From the IMG/VR virus record IMGVR_UViG_3300025316_001120, positions 1 to 45,883 of that record: DNA of 45,883 nucleotides. One strand, 5' to 3'. Below, piece by piece: positions 14,979 to 22,118 of this stretch. Source of the DNA: a virus. Every line of letters begins with the position of its first letter. Positions within the stretch are counted from its first letter, which is position 1. The position numbers and the translations under genes are program-made. The notes below the pieces were generated by a model. That model did no database searches and was not told the origin of the DNA. It worked only from the letters and a program-made list of their open reading frames with translations.

Positions 14979-15009
14979 TTGCAGGTGTGCGCTTTAAATG
15001 TTATATTTG
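14979..15009 (+). promoter_or_regulatory. Promoter with class A palindrome
   Basis: TTG at 14979-14981, 20 nt, then TATATTTG at 15002-15009 (exact TAnnTTTG). The -33 element lies in ACTTGCAGGT (14977-14986), one mismatch pair from the palindrome ACTTGCAAGT. Drives the gene at 15033. Confidence 0.75.
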
Positions 15010-15032
15010 AGAAACAAAAACAAAGAGACCCC

Positions 15033-15302
15033 ATGACAGACTACAACAGCACCGAGAAACGAAGCATCCTCTACCAGACAGAAGCGAGCCAATTAGCAAC
15101 CTACGGGAACAGCTTGATCGGGAAAACAGCCCAATCGACCATTTTAACCCAGATTTCAAAATGCGGACAAAAGGCCGAAATGATGCCAGCCCAAAAAATA
15201 ACCGGGTACTCGGTGCAAGAATGGTGCGGAGAGCCAAACCTCATGATTTGCGTCGGAACCGAAGAGGTCTGGGAGGATAGCCTTAGAAATATAAAAGAAT
15301 AA
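15033..15302 (+). CDS. Hypothetical protein, 89 aa
   Basis: Start at MTDYNSTEKRSILYQTEA; the frame extends to 14967 but that part is the promoter. Helical N-terminal half, then a beta-like PNLMICVGTEEVWED. First gene after a strong promoter, so possibly expressed early and strongly. No family recognised; first-position small genes of this kind are often host-takeover or anti-defence proteins (inference). Confidence 0.65.
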   Translation: MTDYNSTEKRSILYQTEASQLATYGNSLIGKTAQSTILTQISKCGQKAEMMPAQKITGYSVQEWCGEPNLMICVGTEEVWEDSLRNIKE

Positions 15303-15311
15303 AAATAACCA

Positions 15312-15330
15312 GCCCGGCCAACCACCGGGC
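15312..15330 (+). other. Intercistronic hairpin
   Basis: GCCCGG (15312-15317) and CCGGGC (15325-15330), 7-nt loop CCAACCA, 18 nt before the next start. Nearly the same 20-nt sequence recurs before the tail chaperone gene (35440-35459). Confidence 0.6.
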
Positions 15331-15348
15331 GCAAAACACCACAACATA

Positions 15349-15705
15349 ATGACAACAACAACAACACCAACCCCAAAGAGAGGTGACCGAATCCGGATAA
15401 ATAACATCCCGGAAGACTACAGTTTTAAAGACCTTTACGTGACCGAACACCGGAACGAAGGAGTGGTCACAAACATAGGGAACCGGGTCGGATTCATGAC
15501 CGGGTACACTCCCTACCTCCATGACGGGGACTTTTCATGCAGCGGAGGCGGACACGGAGCACCAATCGACCTGCTCAAATTTATTGAGACAGCCCCCGCC
15601 AACTTCTGGAGGTTTAAAAACAACCTGCCAAAAGCGCACAACGGCGAAACCTACCAGCTGGAGGTCAATATTTTTGAAATAGAATTCTCACAATTAACAC
15701 GATAA
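15349..15705 (+). CDS. Hypothetical protein, 118 aa
   Basis: Thr-rich start, then KRGDRIRINNIPEDYSFKDL and NEGVVTNIGNRVGFMTGYTP, which look like a small beta-barrel, and a Gly-rich loop (FSCSGGGHGAPIDLLKF). Family not recognised. Ends 3 nt before the next gene. Confidence 0.65.
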   Translation: MTTTTTPTPKRGDRIRINNIPEDYSFKDLYVTEHRNEGVVTNIGNRVGFMTGYTPYLHDGDFSCSGGGHGAPIDLLKFIETAPANFWRFKNNLPKAHNGETYQLEVNIFEIEFSQLTR

Positions 15706-15708
15706 GCC

Positions 15709-16029
15709 ATGATCACTTTTCTATCAAATAAGGAAGCCGCAAAAAAATTCACAGAGAAGCTGCCTAACGTCCTTAACACCCCACAAACAACGAGTCAGGT
15801 CGTTTTTTTAGACGGGACAACCTGCACTCTTACACGGACAAAAAAGAAAGATAAGGGAGCGCCTCCCAGATACATCTGGGGAATGACATCGAACAAAACC
15901 GGGTACCACCAAATCACCACAGCCGAACAATTCCCAGATGACCGGGTGCTCGCACATTGGGACGGTTTCATCACCAACAACGCTCCCGCGATTTCGGAAA
16001 AACTAAACGAAAAATTAGGTAATAAATAA
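15709..16029 (+). CDS. Hypothetical protein, 106 aa
   Basis: Soluble protein; the middle has a basic loop (TCTLTRTKKKDKGAPPRYIW) and the C-terminus is helical (APAISEKLNEKLGNK). Followed after 6 nt by the next gene. Not recognised. Confidence 0.65.
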   Translation: MITFLSNKEAAKKFTEKLPNVLNTPQTTSQVVFLDGTTCTLTRTKKKDKGAPPRYIWGMTSNKTGYHQITTAEQFPDDRVLAHWDGFITNNAPAISEKLNEKLGNK

Positions 16030-16035
16030 AGCACC

Positions 16036-16491
16036 ATGACAACAGCAAAGAAAAACACCGAACTGAGCAAGGCCGAAGAGATCGCGCTCATCGAGAAACT
16101 AGAAGAGGGAAAAGGCTATTGGTCGGAATATTTCGGAACGGACGCACACCAAATGTGCACCAACATAAAAAACGACTTTCCGGTCGAGTTCGCCACCAAA
16201 GTGAAATATTTTGAAACCGTGACACAGGAGAAAATCAAAGAGGCGAACGAGCTGCAAGAAAAACTGAACAGCCAGAACCAACGGGTCGCCAAGTTAGAAA
16301 AAGAACTCGCCGGGCGGAATTTACAGCTCGAATGCATCCTCGACAGGCTCGTCCGGGATTGGAACAACGGAGAAGCCACCAGCCCGGTCGACTTTTTCAC
16401 TTGGAGCGAAGTCACCAGAGCCAGACTGCTCTCCGGGATAACGCTGAGCTACGAAGACAACGTGGAACTGCTAAAAAAGGCCGGGATTTAA
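16036..16491 (+). CDS. Hypothetical coiled-coil protein, 151 aa
   Basis: N-terminal ~60 residues globular (GKGYWSEYFGTDAHQMCTN), residues ~70-105 a leucine-containing coiled coil (ANELQEKLNSQNQRVAKLEK), and a C-terminal LVRDWNNGEATSPVDFFTW segment. Last gene of its unit: its stop lies inside an intrinsic terminator. Confidence 0.65.
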   Translation: MTTAKKNTELSKAEEIALIEKLEEGKGYWSEYFGTDAHQMCTNIKNDFPVEFATKVKYFETVTQEKIKEANELQEKLNSQNQRVAKLEKELAGRNLQLECILDRLVRDWNNGEATSPVDFFTWSEVTRARLLSGITLSYEDNVELLKKAGI

Positions 16492-16503
16492 CCCCCGGTT
16501 TTT
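16481..16503 (+). terminator. Intrinsic terminator
   Basis: CCGGG (16481-16485), 8-nt loop containing the stop codon of the preceding gene, CCCGG (16494-16498), then TTTTT (16499-16503). A new promoter follows 22 nt later. Confidence 0.65.
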
Positions 16504-16525
16504 ATGAAAATAAACATACAAACGC

Positions 16526-16556
16526 TTGCAGGTGAACTGTTTGATGATTACATTTA
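16526..16556 (+). promoter_or_regulatory. Promoter with class A palindrome
   Basis: TTG at 16526-16528, 20 nt, then TACATTTA at 16549-16556 (one mismatch to TAnnTTTG). The -33 lies in GCTTGCAGGT; CTTGCAGGTG is identical to the copy at 14978-14987. Confidence 0.65.
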
Positions 16557-16586
16557 AGGACAATTAACAACAACAACGCAACGAAA

Positions 16587-16781
16587 ATGGCACTACACCA
16601 CACACCCGAAGAAAAGAGAGCAGCCCAAATCGAGAAACTGACACTCGAAATCGCAGACCTAGACCACGACCAGATCGCGCAAATAAAAGCCACCGGATTC
16701 TGGGGAGGAACCGGAAGCTACCGCCGGGGACTGAAAAAACGCAAACTGGCTGCGATTTTAGCCGCCACAGAAACGAAATAA
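16587..16781 (+). CDS. Hypothetical protein, 64 aa
   Basis: Helix-rich N-terminus (EEKRAAQIEKLTLEIADLDH), then GFWGGTGSYRRGLKKRK, a Gly- and Arg-rich segment suited to nucleic-acid or nucleotide binding. First gene after the 16526 promoter. Not recognised. Confidence 0.6.
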   Translation: MALHHTPEEKRAAQIEKLTLEIADLDHDQIAQIKATGFWGGTGSYRRGLKKRKLAAILAATETK

Positions 16782-16793
16782 AAAACAAGCGAC

Positions 16794-17159
16794 ATGGGCG
16801 ATTTTTACAAAGACACCACCAACCTAGTAGAATGCAAGATCAGCGAGTGCACGAACCGCGACAACTTCCTAATCGGGACATGGGGAAACCAAGGAACCTA
16901 CCGCATGTTTTGTCAGGATTTGATGGGAAACTACGAGGTTAAAAGCATCGCCGGGGACAGGGAAGCAAAGCTGGCGCCAATAGCTACCGTTTGGAGAAGC
17001 AAGCGCCTCTGCGAAATGCTGCTGACCGGGAACGAAAAAAACATCATCAACCCGGATGCGACACCAGCCCCGGCGGAGCAGCCCCGAAAAAAAAGCAACA
17101 GGCTGGTCGATATTTTGGAGAGCAACGAAAACGAACTTTGTATTTTAAATTTTTTATAA
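16794..17159 (+). CDS. Hypothetical protein, 121 aa
   Basis: KISECTNRDNFLIGTWGNQG and a further beta-like half, a Pro/Ala linker (ATPAPAEQPRKKSN), and a short hydrophobic C-terminal helix (ILESNENELCILNFL). Function unknown. Confidence 0.6.
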   Translation: MGDFYKDTTNLVECKISECTNRDNFLIGTWGNQGTYRMFCQDLMGNYEVKSIAGDREAKLAPIATVWRSKRLCEMLLTGNEKNIINPDATPAPAEQPRKKSNRLVDILESNENELCILNFL

Positions 17160-17167
17160 GCCACACA

Positions 17168-17401
17168 ATGACAGCATCACAACTGATTGAAGAATTGAAA
17201 CAACTGCAGCCAGGCACCGAGATCCGGATCGCAAGCCAACCAAGCTGGCCATTTGAATGGAGCATCGGCGGACTGGTCGTCACCGAAGAGGGCGAAGAGG
17301 CAATCGCCTACCTAAGCGAAGGAGACCAGATCGGCTACCTCCCGCAAGATGCAGCGATCGCGCTGGGATGGGGCGAAGAAAACGAAACGGATGAGAACTA
17401 A
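17168..17401 (+). CDS. Hypothetical acidic protein, 77 aa
   Basis: Start at MTASQLIEELKQLQPGTEIR; the longer frame overlaps the previous gene and is rejected. Very acidic, with WPFEWSIGGLVVTEEGEEAI and a Glu/Asp-rich end; the small alpha-beta shape and negative charge recall DNA-mimic anti-restriction proteins, but that is a guess. Followed after 4 nt by the next gene. Confidence 0.6.
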   Translation: MTASQLIEELKQLQPGTEIRIASQPSWPFEWSIGGLVVTEEGEEAIAYLSEGDQIGYLPQDAAIALGWGEENETDEN

Positions 17402-17405
17402 AGCC

Positions 17406-17597
17406 ATGCCAAAAAAACAAGCCATCACCCCGGAGGAAATGAGGACGATCGCCGAAGCCATCGCCAAAACGATAAACGTCCCAACCCTAGAAGTTAGAAA
17501 TTCAGACAGCCTAGACTTTTATGACGTAGCAGTCTGGAACCTAGAGAAAATAATAAACATAGCCTTTTTGATGGGCGTCAAATCAATGGAGAAATAA
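17406..17597 (+). CDS. DUF6900-like protein, 63 aa
   Basis: PEEMRTIAEAIAKTINVPTL followed by EVRNSDSLDFYDVAVWNLEK matches what I recall of DUF6900 (L-E-x-R-x-SDxxDFxxVAVW). The family is small, common on mobile elements of Bacteroidota and Firmicutes, with no known function. Start chosen at MPKKQAIT because the upstream part of the frame lies in the previous gene. Confidence 0.7.
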   Translation: MPKKQAITPEEMRTIAEAIAKTINVPTLEVRNSDSLDFYDVAVWNLEKIINIAFLMGVKSMEK

Positions 17598-17608
17598 AAC
17601 ACAACGCA

Positions 17609-18136
17609 ATGACAATAAAGTTAATAGACTTAGCAAGAAAAGTAAGAGAGCTGGCGGAGAAAGGCATCGACGGCGAACGGGACGCGGCACAAAAAGCGCT
17701 CGAAAGAATTCTAAAAAAAAGCGGACTGACCATTGAGGACATAGAAGGCGAAGAAAAAAACCGCTGCTATTTTTCCTACAGGACAGCAAACGAAGAAAAC
17801 CTCCTCCACCAAGTAATTGGATCGGTTACAAAAGAAAGCAGCTACACCGTCCCGGCGAACGGAAACACCAAGCGAGTCGGCTACATGATGACCGTCGCCG
17901 AAAGGGTCGAAGCCGAGCTGAAGTACGAAATTTATAGAAAGCTCCTGAAGGAAGAGTATGAAATATTTTATCACGCCTTCGTTCAGAAAAACAGAATCTA
18001 CCACCCGGAAGGAACAACAACGGACATTAGTGAAATGACCCCGGAAGAAAAAGCGAAACTGCGCCGCATCGCAGAGATGGCCGACAGCATAAAAAAAGCG
18101 CAAATTCACAAACAACTAACAGCAACAGAGCGATGA
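17609..18136 (+). CDS. DUF2786-containing protein, 175 aa
   Basis: The N-terminal ~45 residues (RKVRELAEKGIDGERDAAQK, then ALERILKKSGLTIEDIEG) fit DUF2786, a helical domain seen in phage and plasmid proteins. The remainder resembles the usual follow-on region with YMMTVAERVEAELKYEIYRK and a helical tail. Function of the family unknown. Overlaps the next gene by 4 bp. Confidence 0.75.
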   Translation: MTIKLIDLARKVRELAEKGIDGERDAAQKALERILKKSGLTIEDIEGEEKNRCYFSYRTANEENLLHQVIGSVTKESSYTVPANGNTKRVGYMMTVAERVEAELKYEIYRKLLKEEYEIFYHAFVQKNRIYHPEGTTTDISEMTPEEKAKLRRIAEMADSIKKAQIHKQLTATER

Positions 18137-18390
18137 GAAAAGTAAAAATAAAAAATTGGATTCCTCGCATAAATACAACACACCCGGACAACCGAGCGTT
18201 TATTGTCGCACAAACCGGGACGGGATGCTTCGAAACGGAATTCTCAACAGACGGGCTTTTTCATCAATGGGCGCCAGCTTATGAAGAGTTTGAAAACGGA
18301 GCCGGAAATTACACGGTCGCGCTGGTCGAACTGGCCAACGGGACGATCGAACAAGTGCTGCCAAAAAACCTAAAATTCATAACAGAATGA
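18133..18390 (+). CDS. Hypothetical protein, 85 aa
   Basis: Beta-rich protein: RAFIVAQTGTGCFETEFSTD, then GAGNYTVALVELANGTIEQV, resembling small phage proteins of the DUF551/DUF1642-neighbour kind, without a firm family. ATGA overlaps on both sides tie it to its neighbours. Confidence 0.65.
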   Translation: MRKVKIKNWIPRINTTHPDNRAFIVAQTGTGCFETEFSTDGLFHQWAPAYEEFENGAGNYTVALVELANGTIEQVLPKNLKFITE

Positions 18391-18440
18391 TCCCGGAAAT
18401 AACACTAGAAGAGGCGGAACAAAAAAAGACAGGGCGATGA
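18387..18440 (+). CDS. Micro-ORF, 17 aa
   Basis: Reads MIPEITLEEAEQKKTGR. Its start overlaps the previous stop (ATGA at 18387) and its stop overlaps the next start (ATGA at 18437). It may only bridge translation across a 50-nt gap, or be a real small peptide. Confidence 0.4.
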   Translation: MIPEITLEEAEQKKTGR

Positions 18441-18673
18441 AGGAAATAAAAGCCTACCAGTGCGATCATTGCGTCAAATACCTGAAAACAAAACACCTCA
18501 TAAAAAAACACGAGGCGCGGTGCTTTTACAACCCGGCGACAAAGAGCTGCATCACCTGCGACCATTTCTCACCGAACGTCGACGGCGAAGTCGGAAGATA
18601 CTGCGAAGCAAAACGCAAAGATTTGAAAAAGCTACGGACGGGATGCCCGATCCATAGATCAGAATTGATTTAA
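18437..18673 (+). CDS. Zinc-finger protein, 78 aa
   Basis: YQCDHCVKYLKTKHLIKKHE with the following RC is a C2H2-like finger (CxxC...HxxxH/C); a second Cys set, SCITCDHFSPN, RYCEAKR and GCPIH, makes a further zinc site. Likely binds DNA or protein. Starts at an ATGA overlap with the micro-ORF. Confidence 0.7.
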   Translation: MKEIKAYQCDHCVKYLKTKHLIKKHEARCFYNPATKSCITCDHFSPNVDGEVGRYCEAKRKDLKKLRTGCPIHRSELI

Positions 18674-18696
18674 AAGCCCACAGAAACAACAAAAGC

Positions 18697-18897
18697 ATGA
18701 AAGCCAAAATTTTACTTTTTACTTACGACGACAAATCAGCAACGAAGCTGATCCGCGCCTTCGGAGACCAGCACTACGAACAGGCAGAAAACGACCTCTC
18801 CATGCTTCAGGAGTTTGGAAGCAGCGACAAAAACTACCGACTGGAAGAGGTCGAGATTTATCAGCCAAATACAACAGGAATACTAAAAACAAGATAG
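18697..18897 (+). CDS. Hypothetical protein, 66 aa
   Basis: Begins KAKILLFTYDDKSATKLIRA, a beta-alpha start, and has an acidic middle. Not recognised. Gap of 2 nt to the next gene. Confidence 0.6.
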   Translation: MKAKILLFTYDDKSATKLIRAFGDQHYEQAENDLSMLQEFGSSDKNYRLEEVEIYQPNTTGILKTR

Positions 18898-18899
18898 CC

Positions 18900-19118
18900 A
18901 TGCCAAAAACAATCGACGAGTTAAAAAGAGCACACGCGGAAAAACGCCACGCTGACGAAATGAATCCAGACTTCACGTTTCGACTGACATACACAGACCT
19001 GCTGGTCAAGATCGCAAGCGGAGAAGTGAGCGCACAACAGCTAGCGTACAAGGAGCTAAGAAGCAGAGGATTGAACGCAAGCGGGAAGTTTATCGGATTC
19101 AAAAACAAGGAGGAATAA
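18900..19118 (+). CDS. Hypothetical protein, 72 aa
   Basis: Helical, basic N-terminus (MPKTIDELKRAHAEKRHADE) and a motif-like QLAYKELRSRGLNASGKFIG at the end that is typical of small phage proteins whose C-terminus reads GxFxGF. Function unknown. Confidence 0.6.
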   Translation: MPKTIDELKRAHAEKRHADEMNPDFTFRLTYTDLLVKIASGEVSAQQLAYKELRSRGLNASGKFIGFKNKEE

Positions 19119-19121
19119 ACC

Positions 19122-19322
19122 ATGACAGCGGAGGAAGCAAGAAGAGAAAGCGAGATCAACCAGCTCACAACGCACCAAGTGATTGAACGCATAAAATTTG
19201 AAGCAAGCCAAGGACGCGTTCAGCTCCCGTTTTTTGAGGCGCCGCCATCCCAAGAGACCCAGCTAGAGCTCATGAGGCTGGGTTATAAAATAAGCATGGG
19301 AAAACACCCGACAGGACAATAA
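19122..19322 (+). CDS. Hypothetical protein, 66 aa
   Basis: Helical N-terminal half (EEARRESEINQLTTHQVIER) and a Pro-rich centre (LPFFEAPPSQETQLELMRLG). Last gene of the small-gene region. Not recognised. Confidence 0.6.
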   Translation: MTAEEARRESEINQLTTHQVIERIKFEASQGRVQLPFFEAPPSQETQLELMRLGYKISMGKHPTGQ

Positions 19323-19382
19323 CTATTTATTTGTAGCTGGTAAACACCCGCCACAGTAACCCGAAATTTTTTTAAAATAAAA

Positions 19383-19401
19383 GTGATTGGATGGCAATCA
19401 C
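19383..19401. promoter_or_regulatory. Class B operator 2
   Basis: GTGATTG (19383-19389), GATGG, CAATCAC (19395-19401): perfect 7-bp arms with the same 5-nt spacing as operator 1. The TTG in the left arm is the -33 element. Confidence 0.8.
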
Positions 19402-19417
19402 CTTTAAGTTATTTTTG
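19387..19417 (+). promoter_or_regulatory. Promoter of the packaging unit
   Basis: TTG at 19387-19389, 20 nt, then TATTTTTG at 19410-19417, an exact TAnnTTTG. Overlaps class B operator 2. The stretch 19323-19382 before it holds no gene. Confidence 0.75.
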
Positions 19418-19436
19418 CATAAACACAACACACACG

Positions 19437-20186
19437 ATGAACACAAAAGAAGACAAAGAAGAGGGAGCCGAACTCGGGCTCGATTTTGAAATACCGGATT
19501 TCGACTCGGAATTCAGTATTGACGATTTCGAGTTTGAAGGAATCGAAGACCCGCATCCCGAAGAAACGCGATACCAAAAACCTGTTTTATACCGGGACAT
19601 CCCAGAGCAAAATATCAAGTACAGCAACGCCATCGCGCTCGCGAAAGAGCTACGGCTCCCGCCAGGCGGAAGGGCGAACGTCATCGTCGCTGGCGCTTTC
19701 ATTTTTGGAGACTTCATCGAAGCCTACGTCACCACGCACAATGTGAAGATAAAGCGAATGACCATAACCACGCTTTCAATGAACCAAGACAACGTCGACA
19801 GCCTCGCCAATTTACTGACAGACGGGTACGTGGACGAACTCAACCTCATTGTTTCACACTTTTTCTTCAGTCACGAACGCCACACGCTAATCCCATACAT
19901 TTATCAAACCCTAGACATTGAGGGACGGTTTCAGCTTGCGGTCTGCGGAGCGCACACAAAAACGGTTATTTTCGACACCCTAGGCGGAAAGAAAATGGTC
20001 ATCCACGGAAGCGCGAACCTTCGCAGCTCCAACAACGTCGAACAATTCACGATTGAAGACAACCCCGAACTTTTTGATTTTTACGACGAATACCAAAACC
20101 GAATTATTGAAAAATATAAAACAATAAACAAAGCAATCAGAGTGAAACCGCTCTGGGATTTAATCACCACTAAAAACTTTACATGA
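19437..20186 (+). CDS. Phospholipase D-fold nuclease-like protein
   Basis: 249 aa. Single HKD motif: AHTKTVIFD with His173, Lys175 and Asp180, followed by HGSANLRSSNN with Gly191, Ser192 and Asn194. A single motif usually means a dimer forms the active site, as in the nuclease Nuc. The N-terminal ~50 residues are very acidic. Related proteins are commonly encoded just before ParB/methyltransferase and terminase genes in Bacteroidota phages. Possible role: host-DNA degradation or DNA processing at packaging. Start at 19437, 20 nt after the -7 element. Confidence 0.82.
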   Translation: MNTKEDKEEGAELGLDFEIPDFDSEFSIDDFEFEGIEDPHPEETRYQKPVLYRDIPEQNIKYSNAIALAKELRLPPGGRANVIVAGAFIFGDFIEAYVTTHNVKIKRMTITTLSMNQDNVDSLANLLTDGYVDELNLIVSHFFFSHERHTLIPYIYQTLDIEGRFQLAVCGAHTKTVIFDTLGGKKMVIHGSANLRSSNNVEQFTIEDNPELFDFYDEYQNRIIEKYKTINKAIRVKPLWDLITTKNFT

Positions 20187-20187
20187 T

Positions 20188-20331
20188 ATGGGACGCAAGA
20201 CAGGCGGAGCGGACAGCCCCACAAAAAAAGCAAATATTCAGGCTTGGAGAATAAAAAAAACACAAGCAGCAGTAAGAAAAGGAAGCCAGCCATACGTCAA
20301 ACACCACGCCGGGATGGACACACCATTTTAA
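20188..20331 (+). CDS. Small basic protein, 47 aa
   Basis: Begins 1 nt after the previous stop: MGRKTGGADSPTKKANIQAW, then a Lys/Arg-rich helix and VKHHAGMDTPF. Net charge strongly positive, so it probably binds DNA. Recognised only as a type of peptide found near phage packaging genes; role unknown. Confidence 0.6.
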   Translation: MGRKTGGADSPTKKANIQAWRIKKTQAAVRKGSQPYVKHHAGMDTPF

Positions 20332-20339
20332 AATAAAAA

Positions 20340-21662
20340 ATGAAACAAATTATTTCATTGTCGCTGATCGACAGGAACAAAGGACAAATCGAAGGACTCC
20401 CGGCGAACCCCCGGCTCATAAAAGATACCGAGTTCGACAGGCTGGTCAAATCAATCCAAGAAGACCCGGAACTACTCGAACACCGGGGTCTCCTTGTTTT
20501 TCCTTACAATGGGCGATTCGTGACCATCGGCGGAAACATGCGAAGCGAGGCATGCCGCAAAGCAGGATTAAAAGAGGTCACCTGCGAGACGCTACCAGCG
20601 GAAACCCCGGTCGCCAAACTGAAAGCCTTCATGTTGAAGGACAACGGCTCTGCCGGAGAATGGGATTGGTCAGAATTCTGGGCAAACTTCACACTGGAAG
20701 ACGCCAACGCTGCCGGGATAAAAGTGGAACCATTCGCGATTGACGATGGCAGTGAAGTCGAGGCGGAAGAGGATGACTTTGAGGTGCCCGAAAAAGACGA
20801 AATCCAAACCGACATAAAAACCGGGGACGTGATCGAATTTAAGAAAGGGAGCCTCACACACCGACTGGTCTGCGGAGACAGCACCAAGGCCGAAGACGTC
20901 CAAGTTTTAATGAACGGACACTCTGCCAATTTGTCGGTTACAGACCCACCTTACAATGTCGCGTACACAGGCGGAACCAAAGAGGCACTCACGATCATGA
21001 ATGACAGCATGAGTGACGCCAACTTCAGAAAGTTCTTGGTCGCGGCATTTACCCAGATGAACAACGCAATGAACAAAGGCGCTGCGTTTTACATTTGGCA
21101 CGCAGACAGCGAAGGGTTTAATTTCAGAGCGGCGGTGAAAGAAGCAGGATGGCAAATCCGCCAGTGCTTGATTTGGGTAAAAAACCAGATGGTCATGGGC
21201 AGACAGGACTACCAGTGGAAACACGAACCATGCCTGTACGGATGGAAGGACGGCGCCTCACATTTTTTTATTGATGACCGAACCAACACTACAGTGTACG
21301 AAGACAAGGTCGACATCCGGAAACTGACCAAGCCGGAAATGATAACCATGCTGGAAGAGATATTCTCGGACAAAACCAGCACCAGCGTCATCCACGAAAA
21401 CAAGCCCCAGCGCAACGCCGAACACCCGACCATGAAACCCGTTCGCCTTATTGCCAGAGCAATCAGAAACAGCAGCAAAGTAGGACAAGTTGTTCTTGAT
21501 CTTTTTGCAGGGAGCGGAACCACGATGGTAGCCTGCCACCAGCTCGGACGCAACGCATACGTTATGGAAATGGACAACAAGTATTGCCAAGTCATCGTCG
21601 ACAGAATGACCGCGCTCGACGGAGGGATCGAGATTTTTATAAACGGCGAACTCGCCATCTAA
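20340..21662 (+). CDS. ParB-like domain fused to DNA methyltransferase
   Basis: 440 aa. Residues ~1-100 are a ParB/sulfiredoxin-type domain with IGGNMRSEACRKAGLKEV (the GG-x-MR motif). Residues ~160-430 are an amino-methyltransferase: LVCGDS, then TDPPYN with DPPY at 202-205, HPTMKP at 362-367 and DLFAGSGTT with FAGSG at 389-393. DPPY before FAGSG is the beta-class order. It should methylate adenine (N6) or cytosine (N4) in a specific site, protecting phage DNA or marking pac. Fusions of this type are common in phages beside terminase genes. Target site unknown. Confidence 0.92.
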   Translation: MKQIISLSLIDRNKGQIEGLPANPRLIKDTEFDRLVKSIQEDPELLEHRGLLVFPYNGRFVTIGGNMRSEACRKAGLKEVTCETLPAETPVAKLKAFMLKDNGSAGEWDWSEFWANFTLEDANAAGIKVEPFAIDDGSEVEAEEDDFEVPEKDEIQTDIKTGDVIEFKKGSLTHRLVCGDSTKAEDVQVLMNGHSANLSVTDPPYNVAYTGGTKEALTIMNDSMSDANFRKFLVAAFTQMNNAMNKGAAFYIWHADSEGFNFRAAVKEAGWQIRQCLIWVKNQMVMGRQDYQWKHEPCLYGWKDGASHFFIDDRTNTTVYEDKVDIRKLTKPEMITMLEEIFSDKTSTSVIHENKPQRNAEHPTMKPVRLIARAIRNSSKVGQVVLDLFAGSGTTMVACHQLGRNAYVMEMDNKYCQVIVDRMTALDGGIEIFINGELAI

Positions 21663-21680
21663 AAACAAGACACAAACAAC

Positions 21681-22118
21681 ATGCCGCTCAAAAAGGGAAA
21701 CAAATTAGGAAACCGATTCTCCAAAACCAACCAACCATCGAAAAACGGAAGGAAGCCGTCCCGGATGAATTTATTGTTTTCAGCGTTCAAAGTCGAGGAC
21801 GAAACCCGGAGCGTAGGAAAGGAAGACATTTTTAAATTGATGGCCTACATATTAGGGTGCACCAAAGGAGAGATCGAAACCATGCTGCGCAACCCGGAAC
21901 TACCATTCTCGGTCGCTTGCCAGATTCGCGCAATAATAACGGACGTTCAGAACGGGAAGACTGACACCATCGACCGAATATTTGACCGGGTCTACGGGAA
22001 GGCAACCACACCAATGGAACTGACAGGCGCCAAGGGAGTGCAGCTAATCCCTGACGAAGCCATGAGCCGCCGAGATTTTGAAAAACTGCTAAGCGACCTG
22101 AAATGCGGCGCAAAATAA
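21681..22118 (+). CDS. Terminase small subunit-like protein (DUF5681-type N-terminus)
   Basis: 145 aa. The N-terminus KKGNKLGNRFSKTNQPSKNG is the GN...QPxKNGR signature of DUF5681. A helical middle (LMAYILGCTKGEIETMLRNP) and a segment with IDRIFDRVYGKATTPMELTG match small terminase subunits of this phage group. Expected to bind pac/cos DNA and regulate the large subunit. Overlaps terL by 16 bp. Confidence 0.8.
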   Translation: MPLKKGNKLGNRFSKTNQPSKNGRKPSRMNLLFSAFKVEDETRSVGKEDIFKLMAYILGCTKGEIETMLRNPELPFSVACQIRAIITDVQNGKTDTIDRIFDRVYGKATTPMELTGAKGVQLIPDEAMSRRDFEKLLSDLKCGAK

